A stretch of DNA of 11,325 nt from Holosporaceae bacterium (GCA_031262635.1 JAISHN010000023.1:1-11325); one strand, 5' to 3'. Shown: positions 1 to 6,708, numbered from the stretch's first letter. The notes: generated by a model not told the origin, from the sequence alone. Program-made: numbers and translations.

Positions 1-554
1 TCAAAAACCGCTCCGTTTTGAAACAGCTTCCACATATTGTCCGCCGCGGATTTATCCGACGTAAGAGCTTCGAAGTTCAAACTATCGAGCAGAGTCGTTT
101 TTCCGCTTCCGTCCGCTCCGACAAGCATGAAGCAAGGCAGCTTATACCTCCAGCGAATATCATATGCGCTGTTTTTCATGATTTCCAAAACTTTAAAAAA
201 GATTTTAGTCACCGGTCCCGCGTTTAGTATTCCGAGTAGAGTTAGAATCTCGCCCAATCTGCCGGAAATTATCGGTAAGTCTTCGTGACGAACTCTCGCC
301 GGAACAGCGTCGTCGTTTTTTTTAACGTCGCGTTTTATCACAGACTTCGGCTTTGCGTTTACGTAAGCTATACACACGCCGAAAAAAACGACGATCAACG
401 CGAATCCGATAATTATTAAGCCGAGCGAGATTATCGGCATTAAATCCGGCGGTATCAGCGATATTTTATCCAAAGCTAAATCTTTAAGGCTTAAAACGTC
501 TACGCCTTTCGGAATTGCAGGAATCTTTGGAAGAGCCGAAGTCGCCGCCGACAT
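1..554 (-). CDS. tssM: Type VI secretion membrane-complex protein TssM (IcmF family), N-terminal part
   Basis: Partial gene; the first 184 residues are visible and the rest lies beyond the left edge (family members usually exceed 1,000 residues). TssM is the inner-membrane scaffold of the T6SS membrane complex, spanning to the periplasm and binding TssL. I see a Pro-rich N-terminus, one hydrophobic segment at about residues 37-65, and a P-loop, GADGSGKTT, at 146-154 with K152 and T153 as nucleotide-binding residues. This is followed by a segment (DNMWKLFQNGAVF, 172-184) matching the family's 'WWF..eAV' strand before Walker B. The ATG at 554 is chosen because an AGGA-type ribosome binding site lies about 7 nt upstream and the tssL stop is 3 nt before it. 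It is the last visible gene of tssK-tssL-tssM. Oddity: only one membrane segment precedes the P-loop, where two are common. Family assignment rests on both the motif and the neighbours. Confidence 0.88.
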   Translation of the reverse strand, partial: MSAATSALPKIPAIPKGVDVLSLKDLALDKISLIPPDLMPIISLGLIIIGFALIVVFFGVCIAYVNAKPKSVIKRDVKKNDDAVPARVRHEDLPIISGRLGEILTLLGILNAGPVTKIFFKVLEIMKNSAYDIRWRYKLPCFMLVGADGSGKTTLLDSLNFEALTSDKSAADNMWKLFQNGAVF

Positions 555-557
555 AGT

Positions 558-1304
558 CTATCCTCGTAAAGCGATTTTATCTATTTCGCTCAGCAGTTGA
601 CGAAGATCTCTTGTTTCAAACGCCCAAACCACAGAGCTGATAACCAAAAACATAAAAATAAAAAACGCGCAGATATAACTTATGATCGCGCCGTCCGGCA
701 GAAGCGCGCGATGAATAGTCGGGATAACGCGCGTATATTCTTTTTGAAATAAACGATATCCCGTTAAAACCGCGGACTTATCATTTTTTGCGATCAACTT
801 AAACAGATTGTTTCTGTACGAATCTATCCCTATTCGCTCGTCGTCGGCTTCTCGATATTTCCCTTTAAATCCAAGAGATAAAGCCTTCAAATAAATCTCG
901 GCTTTTTCCGCGGATAAAGGATCTTTTTCTATCATAAGGTCGTTTATTCTATTAAAAACTTCTTCTCCGGCGATTTGCGTTCCGAAAAAAAACGACTCCG
1001 TCATGTTTTCTTCCCAATATTTTTTCCCAGACCAATCCATGTTCAAAAATATTTCGTCCGCAAGAGCCGCCATGACGTAAACGACTTCTCGCGCGGAGCC
1101 TTCGAACGACAAATTCTTTTCTGACTCCAAAGACGCTTTTAAAAGAGCTTTCATAGATTTGTGTATCGCTTTAAAATCTATGTTCGCGCGATCGTTCTCA
1201 ACGTCTTTTTTCGCGGCGAAAAGCTCTAAGCAGAAATCGCCGAACATCTCGCCAAGAGCCGAGGTCGCTTTTTTGGTTTTTCTCGTATCTTCACCGCTCC
1301 GCAT
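558..1304 (-). CDS. tssL: Type VI secretion protein TssL (DotU/IcmH family)
   Basis: 248 residues. TssL is a tail-anchored inner-membrane protein whose cytoplasmic hook domain contacts TssM, TssK and TssE. Seen: the DotU core ALADEIFLNMDW (80-91), then YWEENMTESFFFGTQIAGEEVF (96-117 region), and the family-typical LSLGFKGKYR (142-151). A single C-terminal membrane helix lies at about 206-229, leaving a short periplasmic tail of roughly 20 residues. There is no peptidoglycan-binding OmpA-like extension, so peptidoglycan anchoring must come from another protein if it exists. The start at 1304 overlaps the end of tssK by 14 nt, with GGAG about 9 nt upstream, which implies translational coupling. 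The downstream tssM is in the same frame, separated by the stop TAG and one codon. DotU also occurs in Dot/Icm type IV systems, but the adjacent tssK makes T6SS the right reading. Confidence 0.93.
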   Translation of the reverse strand: MRSGEDTRKTKKATSALGEMFGDFCLELFAAKKDVENDRANIDFKAIHKSMKALLKASLESEKNLSFEGSAREVVYVMAALADEIFLNMDWSGKKYWEENMTESFFFGTQIAGEEVFNRINDLMIEKDPLSAEKAEIYLKALSLGFKGKYREADDERIGIDSYRNNLFKLIAKNDKSAVLTGYRLFQKEYTRVIPTIHRALLPDGAIISYICAFFIFMFLVISSVVWAFETRDLRQLLSEIDKIALRG

Positions 1305-2583
1305 ACAGGATCGCTCCTTCCGGCTGCTCGTTTTGAGATAAATTCAACAGACACAGTTTTTCCGACGGTCTTATATATGTCGTCTTCGTTTTTATCGAGA
1401 TTATCGTCATTCCGCTCGGCTGCGTTATGTAAGCTCCCCTCTCCAAAATTCTGCGTTCCGCTCCGAGGACGCGTTTGTCGCGGATAAGCGGAAGCATGGA
1501 CTCGCTGGCGATCTGCGCTCCGGCAATCCAAGCCAAAATCTCGTCGTCCGATTGAGCGAACGTTTTTTGTATGCCGACGGCGATTTCTTCTTTTTCCAGC
1601 TGCTCTTTCGTCATTTGCAACTTGAAAACATTGCCTTCCTTCTCAAAATGAACTATGTCGTACCGCTGCTTCATGGCCGTCAGAATATCTTTGGCGTACT
1701 TAATCGAAGAATCGAACGTCTTGAACAAATCGTTGTGATCGTAAACCGGCAATCTAGGAATTAATTGAGTCGGATTTATTGAGATAATTTTTGAAATCGC
1801 GGTCAGAACGCATTTATATACTTCAAAAGGATGAATCCCGTTTATGCGAATAATCGCCTCCAGCGGCAGCGCGGCTTGGATCAGCAAACGCAGGCTGGCC
1901 ATAGTTTCGTCGCTCTCAGTTCTGGCGTAATTATCCTTTCGATCCGAGAAATACGAGACTTTACTTCTAACGACCTGAGCCAATTCCCGACATATCTCGA
2001 CAATCTTCGAATGTTCGTCAAGAGAAACGTAAGGCGGCAGAAAGTTTGTTCCAACGACTCCGCCGTCTATCGATTTTTCCGCTTCAAATATCGGAAAACT
2101 AACGTAGCGAGCGTCGATTTCTTTTTCTAACAGCAATCGCATGCGAGGTTTTATGACGGGAATGTTTATCGCGTTCTCGCCGGTGTTTTCGTCGCGGATA
2201 TTTTCGACTTCGGCTGAATAATATCTCGCCATATCTCCCGTCAGCAGATTTTCTCCGTCTCGACGAGCCGGAACGGCAAGATAAATTTTTACGGCCGCGT
2301 TATCGACGGCGAAATAGTCCGTAAGATTTCTTTCCAGAATCTGATCGCGAACCGCGTCGAAATCAAAATGCAGTCCGTCTTGAAAAATCCCTCGCGCTCT
2401 CAAAATTCTTACCACGCCGGAAGCCAACGCCGACGTGTCGACCTTTAGCTCGCAGATTCCATAGCCGAAAGCGGATATCGCGGAGCTAAAAACGCTTAGC
2501 AAATTCTGGATATAGCAGTTTGACTGCTGAAAATGATGAGGGGACAACAACATTCCCTCGTGCCACTGAACAAAAGACTTCAT
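1291..2583 (-). CDS. tssK: Type VI secretion baseplate protein TssK
   Basis: 430 residues, close to the usual 440-450. TssK is a trimeric baseplate adaptor that links the TssFGE wedge to the cytoplasmic parts of TssL and TssM. The N-terminus VQWHEGMLLSPHHFQQ (5-20) is the hallmark TssK motif. The rest follows the family: an N-terminal shell domain, a helical middle and a small C-terminal membrane-complex-binding domain. The ATG at 2583 has a GGCGGA-like ribosome binding site about 6 nt upstream. As the first gene of the visible minus-strand cluster, it faces a 206-nt spacer and the divergent mlaE. In many T6SS loci tssJ (outer-membrane lipoprotein) lies directly upstream of tssK; here it does not. 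TssK is restricted to T6SS, so it identifies the system more securely than DotU or IcmF alone. Confidence 0.93.
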   Translation of the reverse strand: MKSFVQWHEGMLLSPHHFQQSNCYIQNLLSVFSSAISAFGYGICELKVDTSALASGVVRILRARGIFQDGLHFDFDAVRDQILERNLTDYFAVDNAAVKIYLAVPARRDGENLLTGDMARYYSAEVENIRDENTGENAINIPVIKPRMRLLLEKEIDARYVSFPIFEAEKSIDGGVVGTNFLPPYVSLDEHSKIVEICRELAQVVRSKVSYFSDRKDNYARTESDETMASLRLLIQAALPLEAIIRINGIHPFEVYKCVLTAISKIISINPTQLIPRLPVYDHNDLFKTFDSSIKYAKDILTAMKQRYDIVHFEKEGNVFKLQMTKEQLEKEEIAVGIQKTFAQSDDEILAWIAGAQIASESMLPLIRDKRVLGAERRILERGAYITQPSGMTIISIKTKTTYIRPSEKLCLLNLSQNEQPEGAILYAER

Positions 2584-2730
2584 TTTATCCGCCCAACGCG
2601 ATAATCGTATGACGTTAAGATAAATTGAGAATGGTTAATGAAAAGTTTACGCTTCTAAGAAAATACGAATACGCGACCGATTAAATAAGGTTAATCCATG
2701 AAGCGTTAAAGGCGATTCTTTCTTTCAATC

Positions 2731-2759
2731 TTGACGCGACGTAATGGCGTTGTTACTTT
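2731..2759 (+). promoter_or_regulatory. Candidate sigma-70 promoter for mlaEF
   Basis: A -35-like TTGACG (2731-2736, five of six consensus bases) is followed after a 17-nt spacer by TACTTT (2754-2759), a weak -10 match (three of six). Its place about 30 nt before the mlaE start, in the only spacer ahead of mlaE, fits. The weak -10 keeps confidence low. Confidence 0.35.
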
Positions 2760-2775
2760 GCAATCGGCGGATTTT

Positions 2776-2781
2776 AGGAGG
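2776..2781 (+). promoter_or_regulatory. Strong Shine-Dalgarno of mlaE
   Basis: A perfect AGGAGG lies 8 nt before the ATG at 2790. This decides that start over an ATG at 2744, which is in another frame. It is the best ribosome binding site in the window, so mlaE should be well translated. Confidence 0.75.
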
Positions 2782-2789
2782 GCGAGACA

Positions 2790-3563
2790 ATGCGAGCGTT
2801 GGCGACTTTAGGGAAATACGCGCTTGCGACCCTAGGCGAAATTGGACAAGTTTCAATATTCGCGGCAAACGGCGTAAGAAATTGCTTCGCTCCGCCGTTT
2901 TATTTCAAAGAAATCGCTCGTCAGATGGTCGCAATTGGATTTTATTCGCTGCCAATCGTCGGATTAACGGCGGTTTTCGTCGGAATGGCGTTAGCTCTGC
3001 AGATGTTTGTCGGATTCACAAGATTCAACGCCGAAGGAGCGGTCGCGACTGTCGTAGTTATAGGAATTACCCGCGAATTAGGTCCGGTTTTCGCCGGATT
3101 AATGGTCGCCGGTCGCGTTAGCTCGGCTATCGCCGCCGAACTTGGCTCGATGCGAGTCAGCGAGCAGATCGACGCGTTGACGACTCTTCGCGTAGACCCG
3201 TTTAAATTTCTCGTCGCTCCAAGAATTATCGCCGGAGTTTTAACTATTCCTTTTCTAACGTTAATTGCGGATATTATCGGAGTCATGGGCGGATTTTTAG
3301 TCTCGACGACGCTGCTCGGCTATTCCGCCGGATCATATATTAATCAGACAATACAAAATATGGCGGCGATCGACGTTATTTCCGGCCTGGTCAAAGCGGC
3401 CGTATTTGGATTAGCTATAACAGTCTTCGGCTGCTACCACGGATTTTACAGCGATCTCGGAGCTAGAGGAGTCGGAAACGCGACTATGAGCGCGGTCGTT
3501 TCTTCCTGCATCGGCATATTGATTTTAAATTACCTATTAACGGCGTTGTTTTTTGGAACATGA
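2790..3563 (+). CDS. mlaE: MlaE-type phospholipid ABC transporter permease
   Basis: 257 residues, the normal length for the MlaE/YrbE/TGD1 family. This is the inner-membrane permease that, with MlaF and the MCE protein MlaD, moves phospholipids between inner membrane and periplasmic carrier to keep outer-membrane lipid asymmetry. Diagnostic sequence: RELGPVFAGLMVAGRV (95-110), then AIAAELGSM and SEQIDAL (to 130), the conserved MlaE signature. Hydrophobic segments surround it (about 48-78, 85-113, 146-175, 195-220 and 232-255), with an amphipathic N-terminal helix as usual. The stop overlaps the mlaF start in ATGA, a 4-nt overlap typical of coupled ABC subunits. No mlaD, mlaC or mlaB follows, as mlaF is succeeded by mvaA. 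Related YrbE proteins of Mce importers exist, but the pairing with an Mkl-type ATPase supports the Mla assignment. Confidence 0.93.
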   Translation: MRALATLGKYALATLGEIGQVSIFAANGVRNCFAPPFYFKEIARQMVAIGFYSLPIVGLTAVFVGMALALQMFVGFTRFNAEGAVATVVVIGITRELGPVFAGLMVAGRVSSAIAAELGSMRVSEQIDALTTLRVDPFKFLVAPRIIAGVLTIPFLTLIADIIGVMGGFLVSTTLLGYSAGSYINQTIQNMAAIDVISGLVKAAVFGLAITVFGCYHGFYSDLGARGVGNATMSAVVSSCIGILILNYLLTALFFGT

Positions 3564-4312
3564 GTAAAATAATTTTTGATCACGTCTGCAAGACGTTTGA
3601 AGGCGGTCTTCGGGTTTTAAACGGAGTCTCGCTAAAGATAGAAGCCGGCGAGTCGCATATAATATTAGGGCAGTCCGGCTGCGGAAAATCGGTTTTGCTG
3701 AAAAGCCTGCTTGGACTATTGCAAATAACGTCCGGCGATATTTTAGTCGACGGAATAAGCGTAAAAGACAAAAAATGCCGACAGAAGTATTTGCGAAAAT
3801 TCAGCATATTATTTCAAGGAAACGCGTTGTTCGACTCTATGACGATCATAGAAAACGTAATCTTCGGAGCAAACCAAGTAAACTCTGATAAAGCCAAGTG
3901 CAGGAAAATCGCCGAAGAAAAACTGCTCGCCGTCGGATTGGAAAAAAGAGTCTTCGATTTATATCCCGCGGAAATTTCCGGCGGTATGCAAAAACGCGCG
4001 GCTTTAGCTAGAGCGATCGCCGTCGAACCGGAAATTCTACTGTTCGACGAGCCGACTTCCGGCCTTGATCCAATTACCGGCGGAGTCATCTGCAATCTGC
4101 TCAACGACACAATCAAATCTCTAGGAGTTACGGCTCTCACAATTACTCACGATCTAAAAGTCGCGGAATTTTTAGCCGATCGCGTGTCCGTACTGAACAA
4201 AGGAAATATCGCGTGGACTGGCAAAGCTCAAGATATGGAAACCTGCGGCAACGAATTCGTCGAGAATTTCCACCGAGCGTCGAACGTCATATCAAGAAAA
4301 AGCGGTCGCTAA
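3560..4312 (+). CDS. mlaF: MlaF-type phospholipid ABC transporter ATP-binding protein
   Basis: 250 residues with all elements of an active ABC ATPase: Walker A GQSGCGKS (37-44, K43), Q-loop glutamine about 86 (ILFQGNALFDSMT), signature SGGMQKR (140-146), Walker B ILLFDEP (159-165, catalytic E164) and H-loop H197. The phrase 'LFQGNALFDSMTIIENV' together with 'SGGMQKR' is typical of the MlaF/Mkl/Ttg2A family rather than of sugar or amino-acid ATPases. It would power the MlaE permease from the cytoplasmic side. Translation is coupled to mlaE by the ATGA overlap. The C-terminal tail beyond the H-loop is short but ends in the family's usual helix. The next gene (mvaA) starts 100 nt on and is functionally unrelated. 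Confidence 0.93.
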   Translation: MSKIIFDHVCKTFEGGLRVLNGVSLKIEAGESHIILGQSGCGKSVLLKSLLGLLQITSGDILVDGISVKDKKCRQKYLRKFSILFQGNALFDSMTIIENVIFGANQVNSDKAKCRKIAEEKLLAVGLEKRVFDLYPAEISGGMQKRAALARAIAVEPEILLFDEPTSGLDPITGGVICNLLNDTIKSLGVTALTITHDLKVAEFLADRVSVLNKGNIAWTGKAQDMETCGNEFVENFHRASNVISRKSGR

Positions 4313-4345
4313 GTCATTTTTATTGATCAATCTTTCAAACAATGC

Positions 4346-4361
4346 GCGATGTTAATATCGC
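4346..4361 (+). terminator. Weak hairpin between mlaF and mvaA
   Basis: GCGAT and ATCGC frame GTTAAT (six pairs counting an inner G-T, loop TTAA), followed by the short T-containing stretch TAAATTTG. It sits in the 99-nt spacer between the mla pair and mvaA. It is a poor intrinsic terminator, and could equally be a small operator-like palindrome or chance. Confidence 0.2.
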
Positions 4362-4411
4362 TAAATTTGCGCTAACATGCCTCCCAAAATCAGCCGGACG
4401 CTCGAAAAAGC

Positions 4412-5446
4412 ATGGAATTCAAAAATAGCGAACTTGAGACCGTTATTCCGACGAAAATAATCGGTCCCGTTAAAATAAACCGCAACGGCGCAGAAGAGCT
4501 TTGTTATATTCCGCTCGCAACGTTCGAAGCTCCGTTGTGGAATTCGACGAAGCGAGGAGCGTTAGTCTCGCAAGCGACTTCAGGCATACGCGCAAGCGTC
4601 GTCGACGACGTTATGACGAGATCGATAATTATAGAAGCGGACAATCTCAAATCCGCGTTATCCTGTAAATCCGCGATCGAAGCCGACAAAAAATCAATTG
4701 CGGAAGCCGTTGAAAAAACAAGCCGTTACGCAAAATTCAGAGATTTATCTATAGAAAACGTCGGACGAACGCTTTACGTTCGCCTAGCGATCGAAACCGG
4801 AAACGCGTCTGGACACAATATGGTCACATACGCGGCAGACGCGGTCGCAAAATACGTCCTCGCCCGTTTTAAGAACGCGAAATACGTATCCGTTTCCGGC
4901 AATTACTGCGTCGATAAAAAATCGTCGGCGATAAACGGCGTTTTAGGAAGAGGAAAACGCGTCTCGGCGGAAATTTTTGTCCCTCGCGACGTATGTCTCA
5001 ATATTTTAAAAACTACTCCCGAAAAAATCGCGGAGTTGAATGTCAAAAAGAACTTAGTCGGAAGCGTTTTGTCCGGCGGCGTTCGAACGGCGAACGCTCA
5101 CTACGCGAACGTCGTTCTCGCGGTATTTTTAGCGACGGGACAGGACGCGGCAAACGTTGTCGAAGCCTCCCAAGGCGTTACCTTCGCGGAAGTTTCCGGC
5201 GACGATCTGTATTTTTCCGTAAATCTGCCGAATCTTATAGTCGGGACGATTGGAAACGGCAAGAATCAGCCGTTCGCCGCAAAAAATCTCGAGCTAATGG
5301 GATGCAGACCGTCCGATCCAGATTCGTCTAAACGACTAGCGGCTCTGACCGCGTCCGCCGTCCTCTGCGCGGAGCTTTCGCTCATGGCGGCTCTCGGCAA
5401 CCAGGGCGAATTGATGAAAGCCCACATTGGATTAGAAAGAAAATAA
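4412..5446 (+). CDS. mvaA: Hydroxymethylglutaryl-CoA reductase, class I-like
   Basis: 344 residues. It reduces HMG-CoA to mevalonate with two NAD(P)H, the committed step of the mevalonate route to isoprenoids, in the cytosol. Visible catalytic set, by alignment from memory to human HMGCR: E39 (ATFEAPLW), K169 (VDKKSSAIN), D245 (ATGQDAAN) and H338 (MKAHIGLE). The dinucleotide region NASGHNMVTYAADA (131-144) corresponds to 'DAMGMNM'. The long stretches GRGKRVSAEIFVP, NLVGSVLSGG, NAHYANVV and CAELSLMAAL resemble eukaryotic/archaeal class I enzymes more than the class II enzymes of Pseudomonas mevalonii or staphylococci. Length fits the soluble catalytic domain without a membrane anchor. The ribosome binding site is weak (GAAAAAG). 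mvaS follows after 4 nt. Oddity: the usually glycine-rich TVGGGT is TIGNGK here. The gene symbol follows bacterial usage. Confidence 0.92.
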   Translation: MEFKNSELETVIPTKIIGPVKINRNGAEELCYIPLATFEAPLWNSTKRGALVSQATSGIRASVVDDVMTRSIIIEADNLKSALSCKSAIEADKKSIAEAVEKTSRYAKFRDLSIENVGRTLYVRLAIETGNASGHNMVTYAADAVAKYVLARFKNAKYVSVSGNYCVDKKSSAINGVLGRGKRVSAEIFVPRDVCLNILKTTPEKIAELNVKKNLVGSVLSGGVRTANAHYANVVLAVFLATGQDAANVVEASQGVTFAEVSGDDLYFSVNLPNLIVGTIGNGKNQPFAAKNLELMGCRPSDPDSSKRLAALTASAVLCAELSLMAALGNQGELMKAHIGLERK

Positions 5447-5450
5447 TAGA

Positions 5451-6578
5451 ATGACAATAGGAATCGATTCGATCGCGTTTTCTACGTCGAAATATTTTTT
5501 GAGTTTAGAGACGCTTGCAAAACATCGCGACGTAAGTTACGAGAAATATTGTCTTGGAATTGGGCAAACGAAAATGGCCGTTTTCCCGCCGAACGAGGAT
5601 ATCGTCACGATAGCGATTGACGCGGCGAGAAAAGCTCTTTCATCGATCGAAGATAAAAACGCCGTCGATCTTTTGATATTCGCTACCGAGTCTTCGTTCG
5701 ATCTATCTAAATCTGCCGGCATATACGTTCATAAATTCTTGGGATTGAGAGAAGATTGCCGCGCGTTCGATCTAAAACAGGCGTGCTATTCGGCCGCGGC
5801 GGCTTTGCGTCTTGCGGAATCCTACGCGGCGAACAATCCGCGTTCGAAGGTTTTGATCGTCGGATCGGACGTTATAAAATACCCTCCGAGCGCGTCCGGC
5901 GAACCGACTCAAGGCGGTGCGGCGATTGCGTTTGTCGTTTCGCAGAATCCGAGAATTTTGGAGATCGAGCCTTACGCCGGAGTTCATACCGACGACATAA
6001 TGGATTTCTGGCGCCCCGCTCATCTTGATAACGCTCTGTTCGACGGTAAGTTATCTGCGTATAATTATCTGAAATCATTAGATATTTGCCTTGAAAGGTA
6101 TTTTAAAAACTCGGCTCTAAAACTGTCCGATATCGACTGCGCGTGCTTTCACTCTCCGTTCGGCAAAATGGCTCGGAAAGCAAACAATCAGTCGTTTAAA
6201 TATAAGTCTCTCGACAAGACGCTGATTTACAGTTCGATTATCGGCAACAGCTGTTCGGCTTCGCTTTTTATTTGCTTCTTATCCCTTTTAGATCATGCGA
6301 AAGACGATCTTACGGGCAAACGAATCGGATTTTTCAGCTACGGTTCCGGCAGCGTCGCAGAATTTTTTAGCGGAGTTGTTCGCAAAGGCTATAAACGAGA
6401 ATTGCGAGCGGAAGAAAATCAAAAAATGCTGGCGGATAGAATAGAAATCTCGTTTTCAGAGTATGAAAAGCTGTATTCCGGCGAGTTTCGCGATTTTGAT
6501 AAGTATCAAAATATCGGCTCCGTGAAATTATCGAAAATTGATAATTATCGAAGAATTTACGAAAATATAGGCGGCTAA
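5451..6578 (+). CDS. mvaS: Hydroxymethylglutaryl-CoA synthase
   Basis: 375 residues, close to bacterial MvaS (about 388). It condenses acetyl-CoA and acetoacetyl-CoA to HMG-CoA, the substrate of the neighbouring MvaA. The catalytic triad is in register with that of the Staphylococcus aureus enzyme, offset by one: E80 (FATESSFD), C112 in KQACYSAAAAL (the acyl-carrying cysteine) and H234 (CACFHSPFGKMARKA). GSGSVAEFFSG near the C-terminal third is the typical thiolase-fold closing motif. The ATG at 5451 lies 4 nt after the mvaA stop with only a weak purine-rich upstream stretch, so it probably depends on translational coupling. No acetoacetyl-CoA thiolase, mevalonate kinase, phosphomevalonate kinase or mevalonate diphosphate decarboxylase lies in the window; the lower pathway must be elsewhere, if present. 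Confidence 0.95.
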   Translation: MTIGIDSIAFSTSKYFLSLETLAKHRDVSYEKYCLGIGQTKMAVFPPNEDIVTIAIDAARKALSSIEDKNAVDLLIFATESSFDLSKSAGIYVHKFLGLREDCRAFDLKQACYSAAAALRLAESYAANNPRSKVLIVGSDVIKYPPSASGEPTQGGAAIAFVVSQNPRILEIEPYAGVHTDDIMDFWRPAHLDNALFDGKLSAYNYLKSLDICLERYFKNSALKLSDIDCACFHSPFGKMARKANNQSFKYKSLDKTLIYSSIIGNSCSASLFICFLSLLDHAKDDLTGKRIGFFSYGSGSVAEFFSGVVRKGYKRELRAEENQKMLADRIEISFSEYEKLYSGEFRDFDKYQNIGSVKLSKIDNYRRIYENIGG

Positions 6579-6591
6579 CTCGCTATCAAAC

Positions 6592-6622
6592 TTGCGTCGC
6601 CGGTTTGTTTATGATACATAAT
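6592..6622 (+). promoter_or_regulatory. Candidate promoter of the brnQ leader
   Basis: CATAAT (6617-6622, five of six -10 bases) with TTGCGT (6592-6597) as a weak -35 at a long 19-nt spacing. An overlapping alternative -10, TATGAT, lies at 6610-6615. A start near 6629 would put the leader ORF about 17 nt into the transcript, with its ribosome-binding-like site at 6634. Confidence 0.3.
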
Positions 6623-6645
6623 GCGAGTTGATTGAGAGATTTTAA

Positions 6646-6708
6646 ATGGCGAATCTATCGGATCGCTCTATTTCTTGCTCGTTTTTCAAGGTCGTTATTG
6701 TGGCCTAA
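6646..6708 (+). CDS. Candidate 20-residue leader peptide upstream of brnQ
   Basis: A short ORF, MANLSDRSISCSFFKVVIVA, with GAGAG 7 nt before its ATG. Its last five codons are GTC GTT ATT GTG GCC, that is Val-Val-Ile-Val-Ala, and the stop TAA lies in the loop of the TGGCC/GGCCA hairpin. The next gene is a branched-chain amino-acid transporter, so a run of valine and isoleucine codons here would be a natural sensor for charged tRNA-Val or tRNA-Ile. No homologue is recognised and leader peptides are not conserved in sequence, so the case rests on position, codon content and the flanking hairpins. Chance remains possible for so short an ORF. Confidence 0.4.
   Translation: MANLSDRSISCSFFKVVIVA

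Larger units (their letters stand above)
2584..2789. other. Divergent intergenic region between tssK and mlaE
   Basis: This 206-nt stretch carries the 5' control regions of two oppositely oriented operons. I see no ORF of note and no tRNA. On the plus strand there is a candidate sigma-70 promoter and a strong Shine-Dalgarno for mlaE (listed separately). On the minus strand no convincing -35/-10 pair for tssK stands out; the best -10-like hexamer (TACGAT on the minus strand) has a poor -35. GGTTAAT occurs twice as a direct repeat (2633-2639 and 2689-2695), which could be chance in AT-rich DNA. Confidence 0.6.

Noticed and set aside
1..2583. Dot/Icm type IV secretion (IcmF and DotU are shared families)
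   Set aside because: The adjacent TssK, with its N-terminal hallmark motif, belongs only to T6SS.
2744..3121. ATG at 2744 opening a 125-codon frame before and across mlaE
   Set aside because: Arg-rich, no ribosome binding site, and overlaps the confirmed mlaE frame.
2942..3286. Open frame of about 114 codons on the minus strand
   Set aside because: Lies wholly inside mlaE, which has clear family motifs and a strong ribosome binding site; it is an antisense shadow.
4322..4330. TTGATCAA palindrome after mlaF as an operator or -35 element
   Set aside because: Short palindromes of this kind are common by chance; no -10 lies at a suitable distance.
4993..5331. Arg/Ser-rich open frame inside mvaA
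   Set aside because: Out-of-frame shadow; the mvaA frame carries all catalytic residues across this interval.
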